Assembly: GCA_016712675.1 (NCBI GenBank)
Contig: JADJQR010000001.1
Span: forward strand, 620,001-684,000
Length of the DNA stretch: 64,000 nt
Origin: a bacterium
GTDB taxonomy: Bacteria > Krumholzibacteriota > Krumholzibacteriia > LZORAL124-64-63
Direction of reading: 5' to 3'
Shown here: positions 10,422-17,939 of the stretch, one piece after another
How positions within the stretch are numbered: the stretch's first letter is position 1
Layout of the letters: every line of letters begins with the position of its first letter
The notes under the pieces: generated by a model
Database searches by the model: none
Seen by the model: the letters and a program-made list of their open reading frames with translations, nothing else
Told to the model about the DNA's origin: nothing
Position numbers and translations under genes: made by a program

Positions 10422-12329
10422 ATGAACATCCGTCGCATTCCCGTTCCGGCGCGCCTGTTGCTGCCGGTCGGTGTCCTGGCCGCCATCGGCGGGTTGCTGG
10501 CGCTGGACCACCAGGGGGAGCGCAGGGACACCGATCGCGGGGCGCCGGCGCTCCTCGGCTTCATGGGCGCGGCCGACGCGCCGCAGGCGTACGCGCCCGG
10601 GCGCCTGCTCGTGAAGGTGCGCGACGTGGCGCTTCTGCCGGAACTGGCTGCGGACGGGCAGGCCAAGGGACGATCCGCCGCGCTGACCCTCACCGGCCTG
10701 GCCAGCCTGGACGCGCTGGTCGGGAAGGCGGGCCTGGCCGGCATCAAGCGGCCGTACGACGTGGATCCGGGCGCCAAGCGCGCCACCGCGGCCGGCGTCG
10801 ACCGCTGGCTGCGGTTCGACTTCGACGGCACGCCGGACCTGCCGGCGCTGGCCGAGGCCCTCGCGGCCCTGCCGGAGGTCGAGGCGGTCTCGCTGGACTG
10901 GCGGGCTTGGCCGGCCGAGGCGGCGACCGACCCGCTGCTGGCCGACAACTGGGGCCACGAGAACACGGTCCAGCTGCCGGCGTTCAACTGGGTCGTCACG
11001 CATGCCCACACCGGCCCGGGCGTGGGCACCAAGGGCTTCGACGCCGACCTGCCGCAGGCCTGGCAGCTGCCCAAGGGCTTCGGCTCGGACGACGTGATCA
11101 TCGCGATCATCGATTCGGGCGTGGACCTGGACCACCCGGACCTGCGCCTGGTCGAGGGCTACGACTTCGGCGATGGCGACACCAATCCCGACGACGACTC
11201 CGCGGAAGCCGGCCACGGCACGCACTGTGCCGGTATTGCTGCGGCGCTGGCCAACGGCAGCGGCGCCGTGGGCGTGGCGCCCGGCTGCGCCGTCATGCCG
11301 CTGAAGGTGGCCGACAGCGACGGCATCATGTGGTTCAGCGCGGTGCAGGCCGCCCTCTACCACGCCGCCGACAAGGGCGTGGCCGTGGCCAGCCTGAGCT
11401 TCGGCGCGCCCCTCAAGACCGACGCCGCCACCGAGGCCGCGCTGCGCTACGCCTACGAGGCCGGCGTCGTGCTGGTCGCCGCGACCGGCAACGCCAACCG
11501 GTCGGAGATCAGCTATCCGGCCTGCAGTCCCTACGTGATCGCCGTCGGCGCCGCCTCGCCCGGCGGCGACCGCAAGCGCAGTTCGAGCGCTGCCGGCGAC
11601 GTGGGGTCCGGCACCAGCACCGACCCGAACGGCGTCACCTGCGACGGCGAGCGCTGGTGGGGCTCCAGCTACGGCACCCCGGTGCAGGACGCTGCCGACG
11701 CGGTCGACCTGCTGGGCCCGACGATCCTGCCGACCTGCGACATCGCCGGCGCCGGCGGATCGCAGTCCGGCGATGTCGAGCCGTTCTTCAGCGGCACCAG
11801 TTGCGCGACGCCCTACGTGGCGGGCGTGGTGGCGCTGGTGTGTTCGACCAAGTCCGGGCTGTCGCCGGCCCAGGTGCGCGAGGCCCTGGTCGTTGGCGCG
11901 CGCGATATCACGAGCGTGGAGTCCGGGCCGGGCTGGGACCGCTACGCGGGCTATGGCCTGGTCAACGCCGTCGGCGCCATCCTCGGCGAGGCTCCCGTCC
12001 TGCCGGATGACGGGCCCGGGTCTCCTGACCTCGAGCCGGAAGCGGCGCCGGCCGCGGTCCCGGCCGCCGTCGCGGTGCTGGAGCAGAACCAGCCGAACCC
12101 GTTCAATCCCGTCACGCGCATCGCGTTCACGCTGCCCCAGGGCGGCCCGGCGCGGCTGGCCGTCTACAGCCTGCGCGGCGAGCGGGTGGCCGTGCTGGCG
12201 GACGGCGAACTGGCTGCCGGTCCGCATGAGGTTACCTGGGACGCTACCGGACACCCCAGCGGAATCTATGTGTACCGCCTGCAGGCGGGGGCAACCGACC
12301 TGACCCGGAAGATGACCTTGGTGAAGTGA
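10422..12329 (+). CDS. Secreted subtilisin-like (S8) serine protease with FlgD-like tail
   Basis: 635 residues, ATG after GGGAG. Signal or anchor helix about 8-26, then a prodomain-like region (about 48-165, PGRLLVKVRD as in inhibitor I9-type propeptides). The catalytic domain (about 200-520) carries the full triad: D231 in AIIDSGVDLDHPDL, H265 in GHGTHCAGIA and S460 in SGTSCATPYVAG. The oxyanion Asn is probably in ATGNANRSE. A low-complexity Pro/Ala linker leads to QPNPFNPVTRIAFTLP and the Ig-like tail (about 555-635). Likely an extracellular or surface endopeptidase. It starts 58 bp after the dCache chemoreceptor; its own ribosome site is clear but no distinct promoter is seen, so read-through is possible. 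Confidence 0.95.
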   Translation: MNIRRIPVPARLLLPVGVLAAIGGLLALDHQGERRDTDRGAPALLGFMGAADAPQAYAPGRLLVKVRDVALLPELAADGQAKGRSAALTLTGLASLDALVGKAGLAGIKRPYDVDPGAKRATAAGVDRWLRFDFDGTPDLPALAEALAALPEVEAVSLDWRAWPAEAATDPLLADNWGHENTVQLPAFNWVVTHAHTGPGVGTKGFDADLPQAWQLPKGFGSDDVIIAIIDSGVDLDHPDLRLVEGYDFGDGDTNPDDDSAEAGHGTHCAGIAAALANGSGAVGVAPGCAVMPLKVADSDGIMWFSAVQAALYHAADKGVAVASLSFGAPLKTDAATEAALRYAYEAGVVLVAATGNANRSEISYPACSPYVIAVGAASPGGDRKRSSSAAGDVGSGTSTDPNGVTCDGERWWGSSYGTPVQDAADAVDLLGPTILPTCDIAGAGGSQSGDVEPFFSGTSCATPYVAGVVALVCSTKSGLSPAQVREALVVGARDITSVESGPGWDRYAGYGLVNAVGAILGEAPVLPDDGPGSPDLEPEAAPAAVPAAVAVLEQNQPNPFNPVTRIAFTLPQGGPARLAVYSLRGERVAVLADGELAAGPHEVTWDATGHPSGIYVYRLQAGATDLTRKMTLVK

Positions 12330-12655
12330 CGACTTCGATGATGGAGTAAGCTCATCCGATCCCTATTCGACCCCACGGGCCGGCCTGCTGCGCTCACGGG
12401 GTGACTTCCACCGGCCCGGCTGCGCCGACACTCGACGCGGCCGCCCCATGCCGGAGGCGCCCCGTCGAATCCCGTCGACTCTTCGCCACGGCGCGGGCGC
12501 TGATGTCGTTGCTGACGATCTCGGCCTTCGGCACCAACCGTCTCGTGGCCACGTTCGGCGGGGCCCTGGTGCCCTTGAGCGCGTCGGTCGGGCTCAGCCT
12601 GACCGGCAGCACCATCAACCCACATCTGAACTGAATGGCACTGCGACGAAACCGG
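12330..12655. other. Gap without a confident gene; overlapping small ORFs on both strands
   Basis: 326 bp between the protease and the peroxidase promoter. A 77-codon GTG ORF on the plus strand (12401-12634) and a 91-codon ORF on the minus strand (12394-12669) overlap in register so that both inherit GC-rich third positions; composition cannot decide between them. Neither product resembles a family I know, neither has a convincing ribosome site, and no clear terminator is present. It may be a decayed gene or a small unrecognised one. Confidence 0.3.
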
Positions 12656-12683
12656 TTGACCGGGCCCAATCAGGAACTAATGT
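12656..12683 (+). promoter_or_regulatory. Candidate promoter of the cytochrome c peroxidase gene
   Basis: TTGACC (12656-12661), a 16-nt spacer and TAATGT (12678-12683), in an AT-richer stretch 48 bp before the peroxidase ATG, which has AAAGGAG at 12718-12724. Confidence 0.45.
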
Positions 12684-12730
12684 CGCCGAAGGTGACAACG
12701 TCTGATCAATGCAAAGCAAAGGAGTAGGCG

Positions 12731-13783
12731 ATGCAGGCAAAGACCAGATGGTTGATGGCGTTGGTCCTGCTGGGGGCGATGGCGGCGAGCGGCTGCGGCG
12801 ATGGCGGCGACAAGTCCAAGGCGGACCGCACCTCGGCGCCCGCCGGCCCGGCGACGGCGGCGGTCAAGAACATGTTCGGGCAGGCGACGGCAGAGGTGGC
12901 CTCGGCCCAGAACCCGCTGACCCCCGAGAAGATCGCGTTGGGTCGGATGCTCTTCTACGACGCCCGCCTGTCCGCCAGCGGCACCATCTCCTGCAACAGC
13001 TGCCACCAGCTCGACAATTTCGGCGTCGACGGCAAGCCCACGTCCGAGGGCCATGACGGCAGCCTGGGCACGCGCAACAGCCCGACCGTGTACAACGCGG
13101 CCGGCCAGCTGGCGCAGTTCTGGGACGGCCGCGAGCCCGACGTCGAGAACCAGGCCAAGGGCCCGGTGCTCAATTCGGTCGAGCACGGCATGGACGACGC
13201 CGCGGCCGTGGAGAAGGTGCTCAAGAGCATCCCCGGCTACGGGCCGCTGTTCGCCGCGGCGTTCCCGGGCCAGGCTGACCCCATCACGTTCGACAACTTC
13301 GCGCTGGCGGTGGGGGCCTTCGAGCGCAAGCTGACCACCTACGGTCGCTGGGACCGCTGGCTGGTCGGCGACGGCACGGCGATCACGCAGCAGGAGAAAG
13401 CGGGCCTGGACGTGTTCATCGAGACCGGCTGCGCCACCTGCCACATGGGCACCAACATGGGCGGTAGCCTGTTCCAGAAGATGGGCGCGGTCGAGGCCTA
13501 CCACACGGCGGACCTAGGACGCTTCGCGGTCACGCAGAACGAGGCCGAGAAGAGTTTCTTCAAGGTGCCGGGCCTGCGCAACATCGCCCAGACCGGGCCC
13601 TACCTGCATGACGGTTCGGTCGCCAGCCTCGAACAGGTCACCGAGATCATGGCCAGGCACCAGCTGGGCAAGACGCTGACGCCGCAGCAGATCGCCGACG
13701 TCACGGCGTTCCTGAAGGCCTTGACGGGGAAGATCCCCGCCGAGTACATCGCCAAGCCGGAGCTGCCGGCCAGCGCCAGCTAG
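12731..13783 (+). CDS. Di-haem cytochrome c peroxidase, lipoprotein (MauG/CcpA family)
   Basis: 350 residues. The N-terminus has a lipoprotein signal (GAMAASGC), so the mature protein should be lipid-anchored at Cys22 and face the periplasm. Two c-type haem sites: C88-N-S-C91-H92 and C234-A-T-C237-H238, with the family segments GRMLFYDARLSASGTISC, GTRNSPTVYNAA, FWDGR and FKVPGLRNIAQTGPYLHDG. Length fits the bacterial di-haem peroxidase family (about 320-370). Expected reaction: reduction of hydrogen peroxide with electrons from a c-type cytochrome. It is a single gene, followed by a strong stem-loop shared with the convergent histidine kinase. The lipobox is a mild oddity, as many relatives are soluble. 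The gene symbol ccpA is not assigned because MauG-like paralogues look similar. Confidence 0.93.
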   Translation: MQAKTRWLMALVLLGAMAASGCGDGGDKSKADRTSAPAGPATAAVKNMFGQATAEVASAQNPLTPEKIALGRMLFYDARLSASGTISCNSCHQLDNFGVDGKPTSEGHDGSLGTRNSPTVYNAAGQLAQFWDGREPDVENQAKGPVLNSVEHGMDDAAAVEKVLKSIPGYGPLFAAAFPGQADPITFDNFALAVGAFERKLTTYGRWDRWLVGDGTAITQQEKAGLDVFIETGCATCHMGTNMGGSLFQKMGAVEAYHTADLGRFAVTQNEAEKSFFKVPGLRNIAQTGPYLHDGSVASLEQVTEIMARHQLGKTLTPQQIADVTAFLKALTGKIPAEYIAKPELPASAS

Positions 13784-13801
13784 GGCATCTCGAGCGGACA
13801 G

Positions 13802-13833
13802 CGCCCGGTCCGGCTGGCGAGCCGGGCCGGGCG
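13802..13833. terminator. Bidirectional stem-loop between convergent genes
   Basis: CGCCCGG-t-CCGGCT pairs with AGCCGG-g-CCGGGCG around a GGCG loop (13 pairs with one mismatch), followed by GTGTCTT. It lies 18 bp after the peroxidase stop and 20 bp from the end of the convergent kinase. Confidence 0.6.
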
Positions 13834-13853
13834 GTGTCTTCATGGGCCGATGA

Positions 13854-15842
13854 TCAGGAGTGCAGGCCGGGGGCGAGCACCGTACGCAGGCGCTCGGCCA
13901 GGTCGACCTGCAAGTACGGCTTCTGGACATACCCCGCCACTCCGCACCCCGCGAATCGACGCGCCAGGTCGTGCTCGTCGAACCCGCTCGCCAGCACGAC
14001 GGGGATGTCGAGGCCGCCTTCCCGCATCCGGCGCAGGGTCTCGGCGCCGTCCAGGCGCGGCATGGTCAGGTCCAGCAGCACGCAGTCGATGGGGCCGGCG
14101 TCACGGTTGCCGAGCCGGGCCAGCGCCTCCTCGCCATCGCCGGCGGTCTCGACCCGGAAGCCCAGGCGCTCCAGGTAGCGCCGCGCGACGTGCCTCACAG
14201 GCTCCTCGTCGTCGACGACCAGCACCGTGCCGTGGCCGCGCCAGCCCGTTGCCGGGTCGGGCGAAACAGCGCCGGTCGCTGCGGACGCGCGCGCGGCCGG
14301 CAGCAGCACGCGCACACGGGTCCCACGTCCGGGCGAGCTGTCGACCAGGATGCCGCCGCCGTGGCCGCGCACGATGCCGAGCACGGCCGCCAGGCCAAGG
14401 CCACGGCCGGCGAACTTGGTCGTGAAGAACGGCTCGAACATGCGCGCGACGGTGGCGACGTCCATGCCGCCGCCGCTGTCGGCCACCTCGCAATAGACGT
14501 AGGTCCCGGCAGGCGCCGCGGACTCGGCGCGGCCGCGGTCCAGCACCGCCCTGTCGCACTCCATCGTCCCGGTCGCGAGCGTGATCGAGCCGATGCCCGG
14601 ACCGATCGCCTCGGCCGCGTTCATGACCAGGTTCATCAGGACCTGGCGGAGCTGCGTCGCCTCGGCTTCCACCTCGGGCAGGTCCGGCGCGAACCGGCGC
14701 CGAAGTTCGATCGACTTCGGGACCCCCAGGGACAGCATCCGGTCGGTGTCGCCGATCAACTCGTGCAGGTTCAGGCGCTGCTTCGCCACGCGGCCCTTGC
14801 CCGCGTAGTCCAGCAGCTGCCGGCAGAGGTCGGCGGCACGGCGTGAAGCCTGGCCGATCACCCCGAGGCACTCGCGTGCGGGCGAATCCGCCGGCAGTTC
14901 CGCCTGCGCCAGGTCCGCGTTGCCGGCGATGCAGAAGAGCAGGTTGTTGAAGTCGTGCGCGATGCCGCCGGCCAGCAGGCCCAGGCTCTCCAGCTTCTGC
15001 GACTGTTGCACGCCGGCCTCGAAGCGCTGGCGCTCCTCCTCGGCGAGGCGGCGCTCGGTGATGTCCTGGATCACGCCGAACATCCGCGTGGCGACCCCGG
15101 CGGGGTCGACCTCGAGCTCGCCCAGCCCGTGCACCCAGCGCACGGCGCCGTCGCGTGGCCTCACGATCCGATACTCGCGGTCGAAAGCGCGGCGCTTCCC
15201 GATAACTTCCTGCGCGAAGTACTCGACCATCCCGTCCCGGTCGTCCGGGTGGATCAGCAGGGACCAGTTGGCGACGCTGCGGTCGAACGCGTCGTCGATG
15301 CCGAACAGGTCATCCAGCGCTTCCGAACTGGTCCAGACGGCGGTCGCCACGTCCAGTTCGTAGTGGCCGAAGCCACCGAGGCGCTGCGACTGGCGGAGCT
15401 TGGACTCGCTGAGCCGGAGCGCCCTCTCGGCCTCGAGACGCACGCTCGCGTCGCGGAAGATCCCCAGCACGCACGGTCGGCCATCGATGACCGTGCTGCG
15501 CGCGTTGACGTCGGCATGGAATACGGTCCCGTCGCGGCACAGCACCGGGACGGACAGGGCGACATGCCGTTCGCCGCGCACCTGCCGCTCGAACTCCTGC
15601 AGCAGGCGCGGCAGGCTTTCGGCCGGGTGGATATCGGCGATCGACAGGCCTGCCAGCTCGGCCTCGGTGCAGCCGAGCATGTCGCACATCCGCCGGTTAC
15701 CCAGGAGGAGGCGTTGCGTCGCGATGTCCGCCACCAGCAGGCCGTCGATGGCGTCCTCGAATAGCGTGCGGTAGCGGTCTTCGCCGGAAGCGGGCAGGGC
15801 GGGCGGAGCGCCCGGGGCGGGATGCTGGTCGCGGCGGTCCAT
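13854..15842 (-). CDS. Hybrid sensor histidine kinase: PAS-PAS-HisKA-HATPase-REC
   Basis: 662 residues with no transmembrane segment, so probably cytoplasmic. PAS 1 (about 22-140, YRTLFEDAIDGLLVAD), PAS 2 (about 155-270, FGHYELDVATAVWTSS with the PAC-like ending MFGVIQDITERR), HisKA with phospho-acceptor H296 in LLAGGIAHDFNNLL, HATPase (about 400-520, N-box LVMNAAEAIG, GGGMDVATV, FFTTKFAGRGLGLAAV), and a C-terminal receiver (about 540-660) with phospho-acceptor D591 (LLDLTMPRLDG). Kinases of this type pass the phosphate to a separate phosphotransfer or regulator protein, and none is adjacent. The signal is unknown. The propeller kinase at the right edge has the same kinase-receiver arrangement and closely similar motifs. 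Confidence 0.93.
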   Translation of the reverse strand: MDRRDQHPAPGAPPALPASGEDRYRTLFEDAIDGLLVADIATQRLLLGNRRMCDMLGCTEAELAGLSIADIHPAESLPRLLQEFERQVRGERHVALSVPVLCRDGTVFHADVNARSTVIDGRPCVLGIFRDASVRLEAERALRLSESKLRQSQRLGGFGHYELDVATAVWTSSEALDDLFGIDDAFDRSVANWSLLIHPDDRDGMVEYFAQEVIGKRRAFDREYRIVRPRDGAVRWVHGLGELEVDPAGVATRMFGVIQDITERRLAEEERQRFEAGVQQSQKLESLGLLAGGIAHDFNNLLFCIAGNADLAQAELPADSPARECLGVIGQASRRAADLCRQLLDYAGKGRVAKQRLNLHELIGDTDRMLSLGVPKSIELRRRFAPDLPEVEAEATQLRQVLMNLVMNAAEAIGPGIGSITLATGTMECDRAVLDRGRAESAAPAGTYVYCEVADSGGGMDVATVARMFEPFFTTKFAGRGLGLAAVLGIVRGHGGGILVDSSPGRGTRVRVLLPAARASAATGAVSPDPATGWRGHGTVLVVDDEEPVRHVARRYLERLGFRVETAGDGEEALARLGNRDAGPIDCVLLDLTMPRLDGAETLRRMREGGLDIPVVLASGFDEHDLARRFAGCGVAGYVQKPYLQVDLAERLRTVLAPGLHS

Positions 15843-15939
15843 GGTCCGGTCGGTCCCTCCTGCCGGCCCGCCTCGGGCCGGTCAGCCGGATATCGGCCCG
15901 TTTCGCCGCCGCTGTAGCGGCGCTGGCGCCCGGACGCGC

Positions 15940-15966
15940 GGATGCCCGCGGCGGGCGCGGGCATCC
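15940..15966 (-). terminator. Stem-loop after the lamin-tail gene
   Basis: GGATGCCCGCG pairs perfectly with CGCGGGCATCC around GCGGG, 73 bp downstream of the lamin-tail gene stop and upstream of the kinase start. No T-run follows on the minus strand, so termination is plausible rather than clear. Confidence 0.4.
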
Positions 15967-16038
15967 GGAGCCGGTTGCGCTGCGAGGTTCAGAACCGGAC
16001 CGTCTGCACCAGCGCTCCGGAGGTGAAGCCGGTCCATA

Positions 16039-16641
16039 TCAACGGAACAGGGCCTTGACGTCGCCCCAGGTCGCCGCACCGTCGGCGACGGTGCCGGTCA
16101 GCACGCCAGGGGTGCCATCGCCCAGGCCGACCGTCCAGCAGGTTGCGTCCGAGAAGTCCGCGCAGTCGGCGTCCAGCAGCAGCAGCGAGGGTCCGCTGCC
16201 GTCCGGCTCGGTCGGCCAGGGTGCTGCGTCGTCGAAGAGCACCGAGCAGACCAGGGCATTGGTGGCATCGTGGATGTTGAGCTGGTCGCCGCCGTTGCCC
16301 AGGGACCACTCGACGCCATGGGTCTGGAAGCAGGCCGGGAAGTAGTTGGTCACGCCCGGGTGCTTCGCCGTGAAGAGCGCCTCGGTGCCCGCCATCACCA
16401 TGACCGCGCCGGGCGCCATCGTGCCGGACAGGGGAACCTGCGTGTGACTGGCGTTGTCGTCGATCACCCACCAGCCGGTCAGGTCCAGCGTGGTCCCGCT
16501 GGCGTTGTAGATCTCGAACCACTCCACGTCGGTGGACTCGCTCGAGTTGTACATGATCTCCGTGATGATCAGTTCGCCGGCGGCGAGCGCGGGAGCCGTC
16601 GCAAGCAGGCAGGCGACCAGGGTAATGAGCAGCGGGCGCAT
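16039..16641 (-). CDS. Secreted lamin-tail-domain (LTD) protein
   Basis: 200 residues; ATG with AAAGGA upstream. Signal peptide about 1-21 (LLATAPALAAG), then one lamin-tail-like beta domain (about 22-130: LIITEIMYNS, EWFEIYNASGTTLDLTGWW, VMVMAG), followed by a Cys-containing region and the terminus TWGDVKALFR. LTD domains in bacteria occur on exported nucleases and cell-surface proteins; here there is no enzyme domain. Unlike other exported proteins in the window it lacks the NPFNP/FlgD tail. The short terminal Trp-Gly-x-x-Lys-x-x-x-Arg block could be an alternative sorting signal (inference). Its own promoter is upstream at 16746-16774. Confidence 0.85.
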   Translation of the reverse strand: MRPLLITLVACLLATAPALAAGELIITEIMYNSSESTDVEWFEIYNASGTTLDLTGWWVIDDNASHTQVPLSGTMAPGAVMVMAGTEALFTAKHPGVTNYFPACFQTHGVEWSLGNGGDQLNIHDATNALVCSVLFDDAAPWPTEPDGSGPSLLLLDADCADFSDATCWTVGLGDGTPGVLTGTVADGAATWGDVKALFR

Positions 16642-16745
16642 GGTGCGGTGTCCTTTCGGGATGTGGGGCAGGGCTCATACCCCAGTCAGGCAGACGGGCT
16701 GCGCCCGGCATCAGCGGGCGCGCCATTCCCGTCACGGTATCCATC

Positions 16746-16774
16746 ATAACATATTGCCACAGTGTGGATTGCAA
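16746..16774 (-). promoter_or_regulatory. Candidate promoter of the LTD gene
   Basis: On the minus strand, TTGCAA (16774-16769), a 17-nt spacer and TGTTAT (16751-16746), about 105 nt before the LTD start and inside the most AT-rich stretch of this intergenic region. The divergent bd-like operon starts at 16874, so the same region must also hold its control signals. Confidence 0.45.
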
Positions 16775-16873
16775 AAAATTCATCTTTCCTTCGGCCACGC
16801 CGCCGGGCCTACTCTCCGGTGAGCCGCCGGCGAAGGTGGCCGTAACGCGAGGCCCGCGCCCGGGAGGAGCCGT

Positions 16874-17938
16874 ATGGATCCCGCTGCCCTGATACCCGCC
16901 GCCGATCCGCTGCCCGTCCACTGGGGCTGGTTCCAGGTCCTGCTCACGGTCACCTTTGTCCTGCACGTCCTGTTCATGAACGCGATGCTCGGCGGCGCGA
17001 TCATCGCCTTCGTGCGCGGCTTCGGTGGCGGCCGCGGACGCGACGTGTCGCGTGACGTCTCGCTCAGGCTTCCGTTCGCGGTGGCCTTCGCCGTCAACGC
17101 CGGGGTGGCTCCCCTGCTCTTCCTCCAGGTGCTCCACGGGCACTTCGTCTATACGAGCGGCGTCCTGATGGCGCGCTGGTGGTTCTCCATCATCGCCCTG
17201 CTGATCGTCGCCTACTATGCCGTCTATGCCTGGCGCGACCGCTTTGACGGCGCCGCTGCCCGGCGCCAGGCGCTGATCGGCCTTGCCGCTGTGCTGCTCC
17301 TGTTCATCAGCTTCCTGTTCACGGTCAACTGGACGCTGGCCGTTTCACCGGAGCGATGGTCCGCCTACTTCGCCCACCCGGAAGGTTCGCTGCTGGACCT
17401 GACAGATCCGACCCTGTGGCCGCGCTGGCTGCACATGGTGTGCGGATCGATGGCCATCGCAGGCCTTGCCCTGGCGGGATTCGCCGATCGGTCGGCCCGA
17501 CATGGCGATGCCTCCGCGACCGCGCGGGGACGCGAGGGCCTGCGCTGGTTCGCCTGGGCCACGCTGGTGCAGGTCGGACTCGGAACCTGGTGGCTGCTGG
17601 CGCTGCGCCCGGACGTGCGCGGCCTGTTCATGGGCAGTTCGTTCGCGGCCACCGGCCTGCTGGTGCTGGGGTACCTGCTGGCGGCCGCCGCGATCGTGAT
17701 GTCGTTCCGTGGTCGCTTGCGGCCGACGATCATCCTTGCCCTCGTGCTGCTGCCGGTCATGGCCGTCATGCGCGAGATCGTGCGCTCCGGCTACCTGGCG
17801 CCGTACTTCCGGCCGGCCGACCTGCCCGTGAAGCCGGAGGTCTCGCCGCTGGTGTTCTTCCTGGCGGTGTTCGCGGTCGGGATCGCTGCGGTCGCCCACA
17901 TGCTCCGGCTGGCGGCGCGCGCCGGAAGGGAGTCCTGA
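16874..17938 (+). CDS. CydA-like membrane subunit of a bd-type oxidase-related complex
   Basis: 354 residues, ATG after GGGAGGAG. About nine hydrophobic helices. The order of motifs parallels cytochrome bd subunit I: an N-terminal helix with H31 (LTVTFVLHVLFMNAMLGG) at the place of the CydA haem b595 ligand; then a helix pair ending LLIVAYYAVYAWRDRF where CydA has its E99/E107 pair, but no acidic pair here; FTVNWTLAVSP, resembling the NGWMQNPVG turn; then H187 (PRWLHMVCGSMAIAG) matching the CydA haem b558 His. No quinol-binding Q-loop signature is recognised. It is coupled to the next gene by a one-base gap, with a GGAAGGGAG ribosome site inside its own end. Likely one of two paired CydA-superfamily subunits. 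Alignment is by eye. Confidence 0.75.
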   Translation: MDPAALIPAADPLPVHWGWFQVLLTVTFVLHVLFMNAMLGGAIIAFVRGFGGGRGRDVSRDVSLRLPFAVAFAVNAGVAPLLFLQVLHGHFVYTSGVLMARWWFSIIALLIVAYYAVYAWRDRFDGAAARRQALIGLAAVLLLFISFLFTVNWTLAVSPERWSAYFAHPEGSLLDLTDPTLWPRWLHMVCGSMAIAGLALAGFADRSARHGDASATARGREGLRWFAWATLVQVGLGTWWLLALRPDVRGLFMGSSFAATGLLVLGYLLAAAAIVMSFRGRLRPTIILALVLLPVMAVMREIVRSGYLAPYFRPADLPVKPEVSPLVFFLAVFAVGIAAVAHMLRLAARAGRES

Positions 17939-17939
17939 G

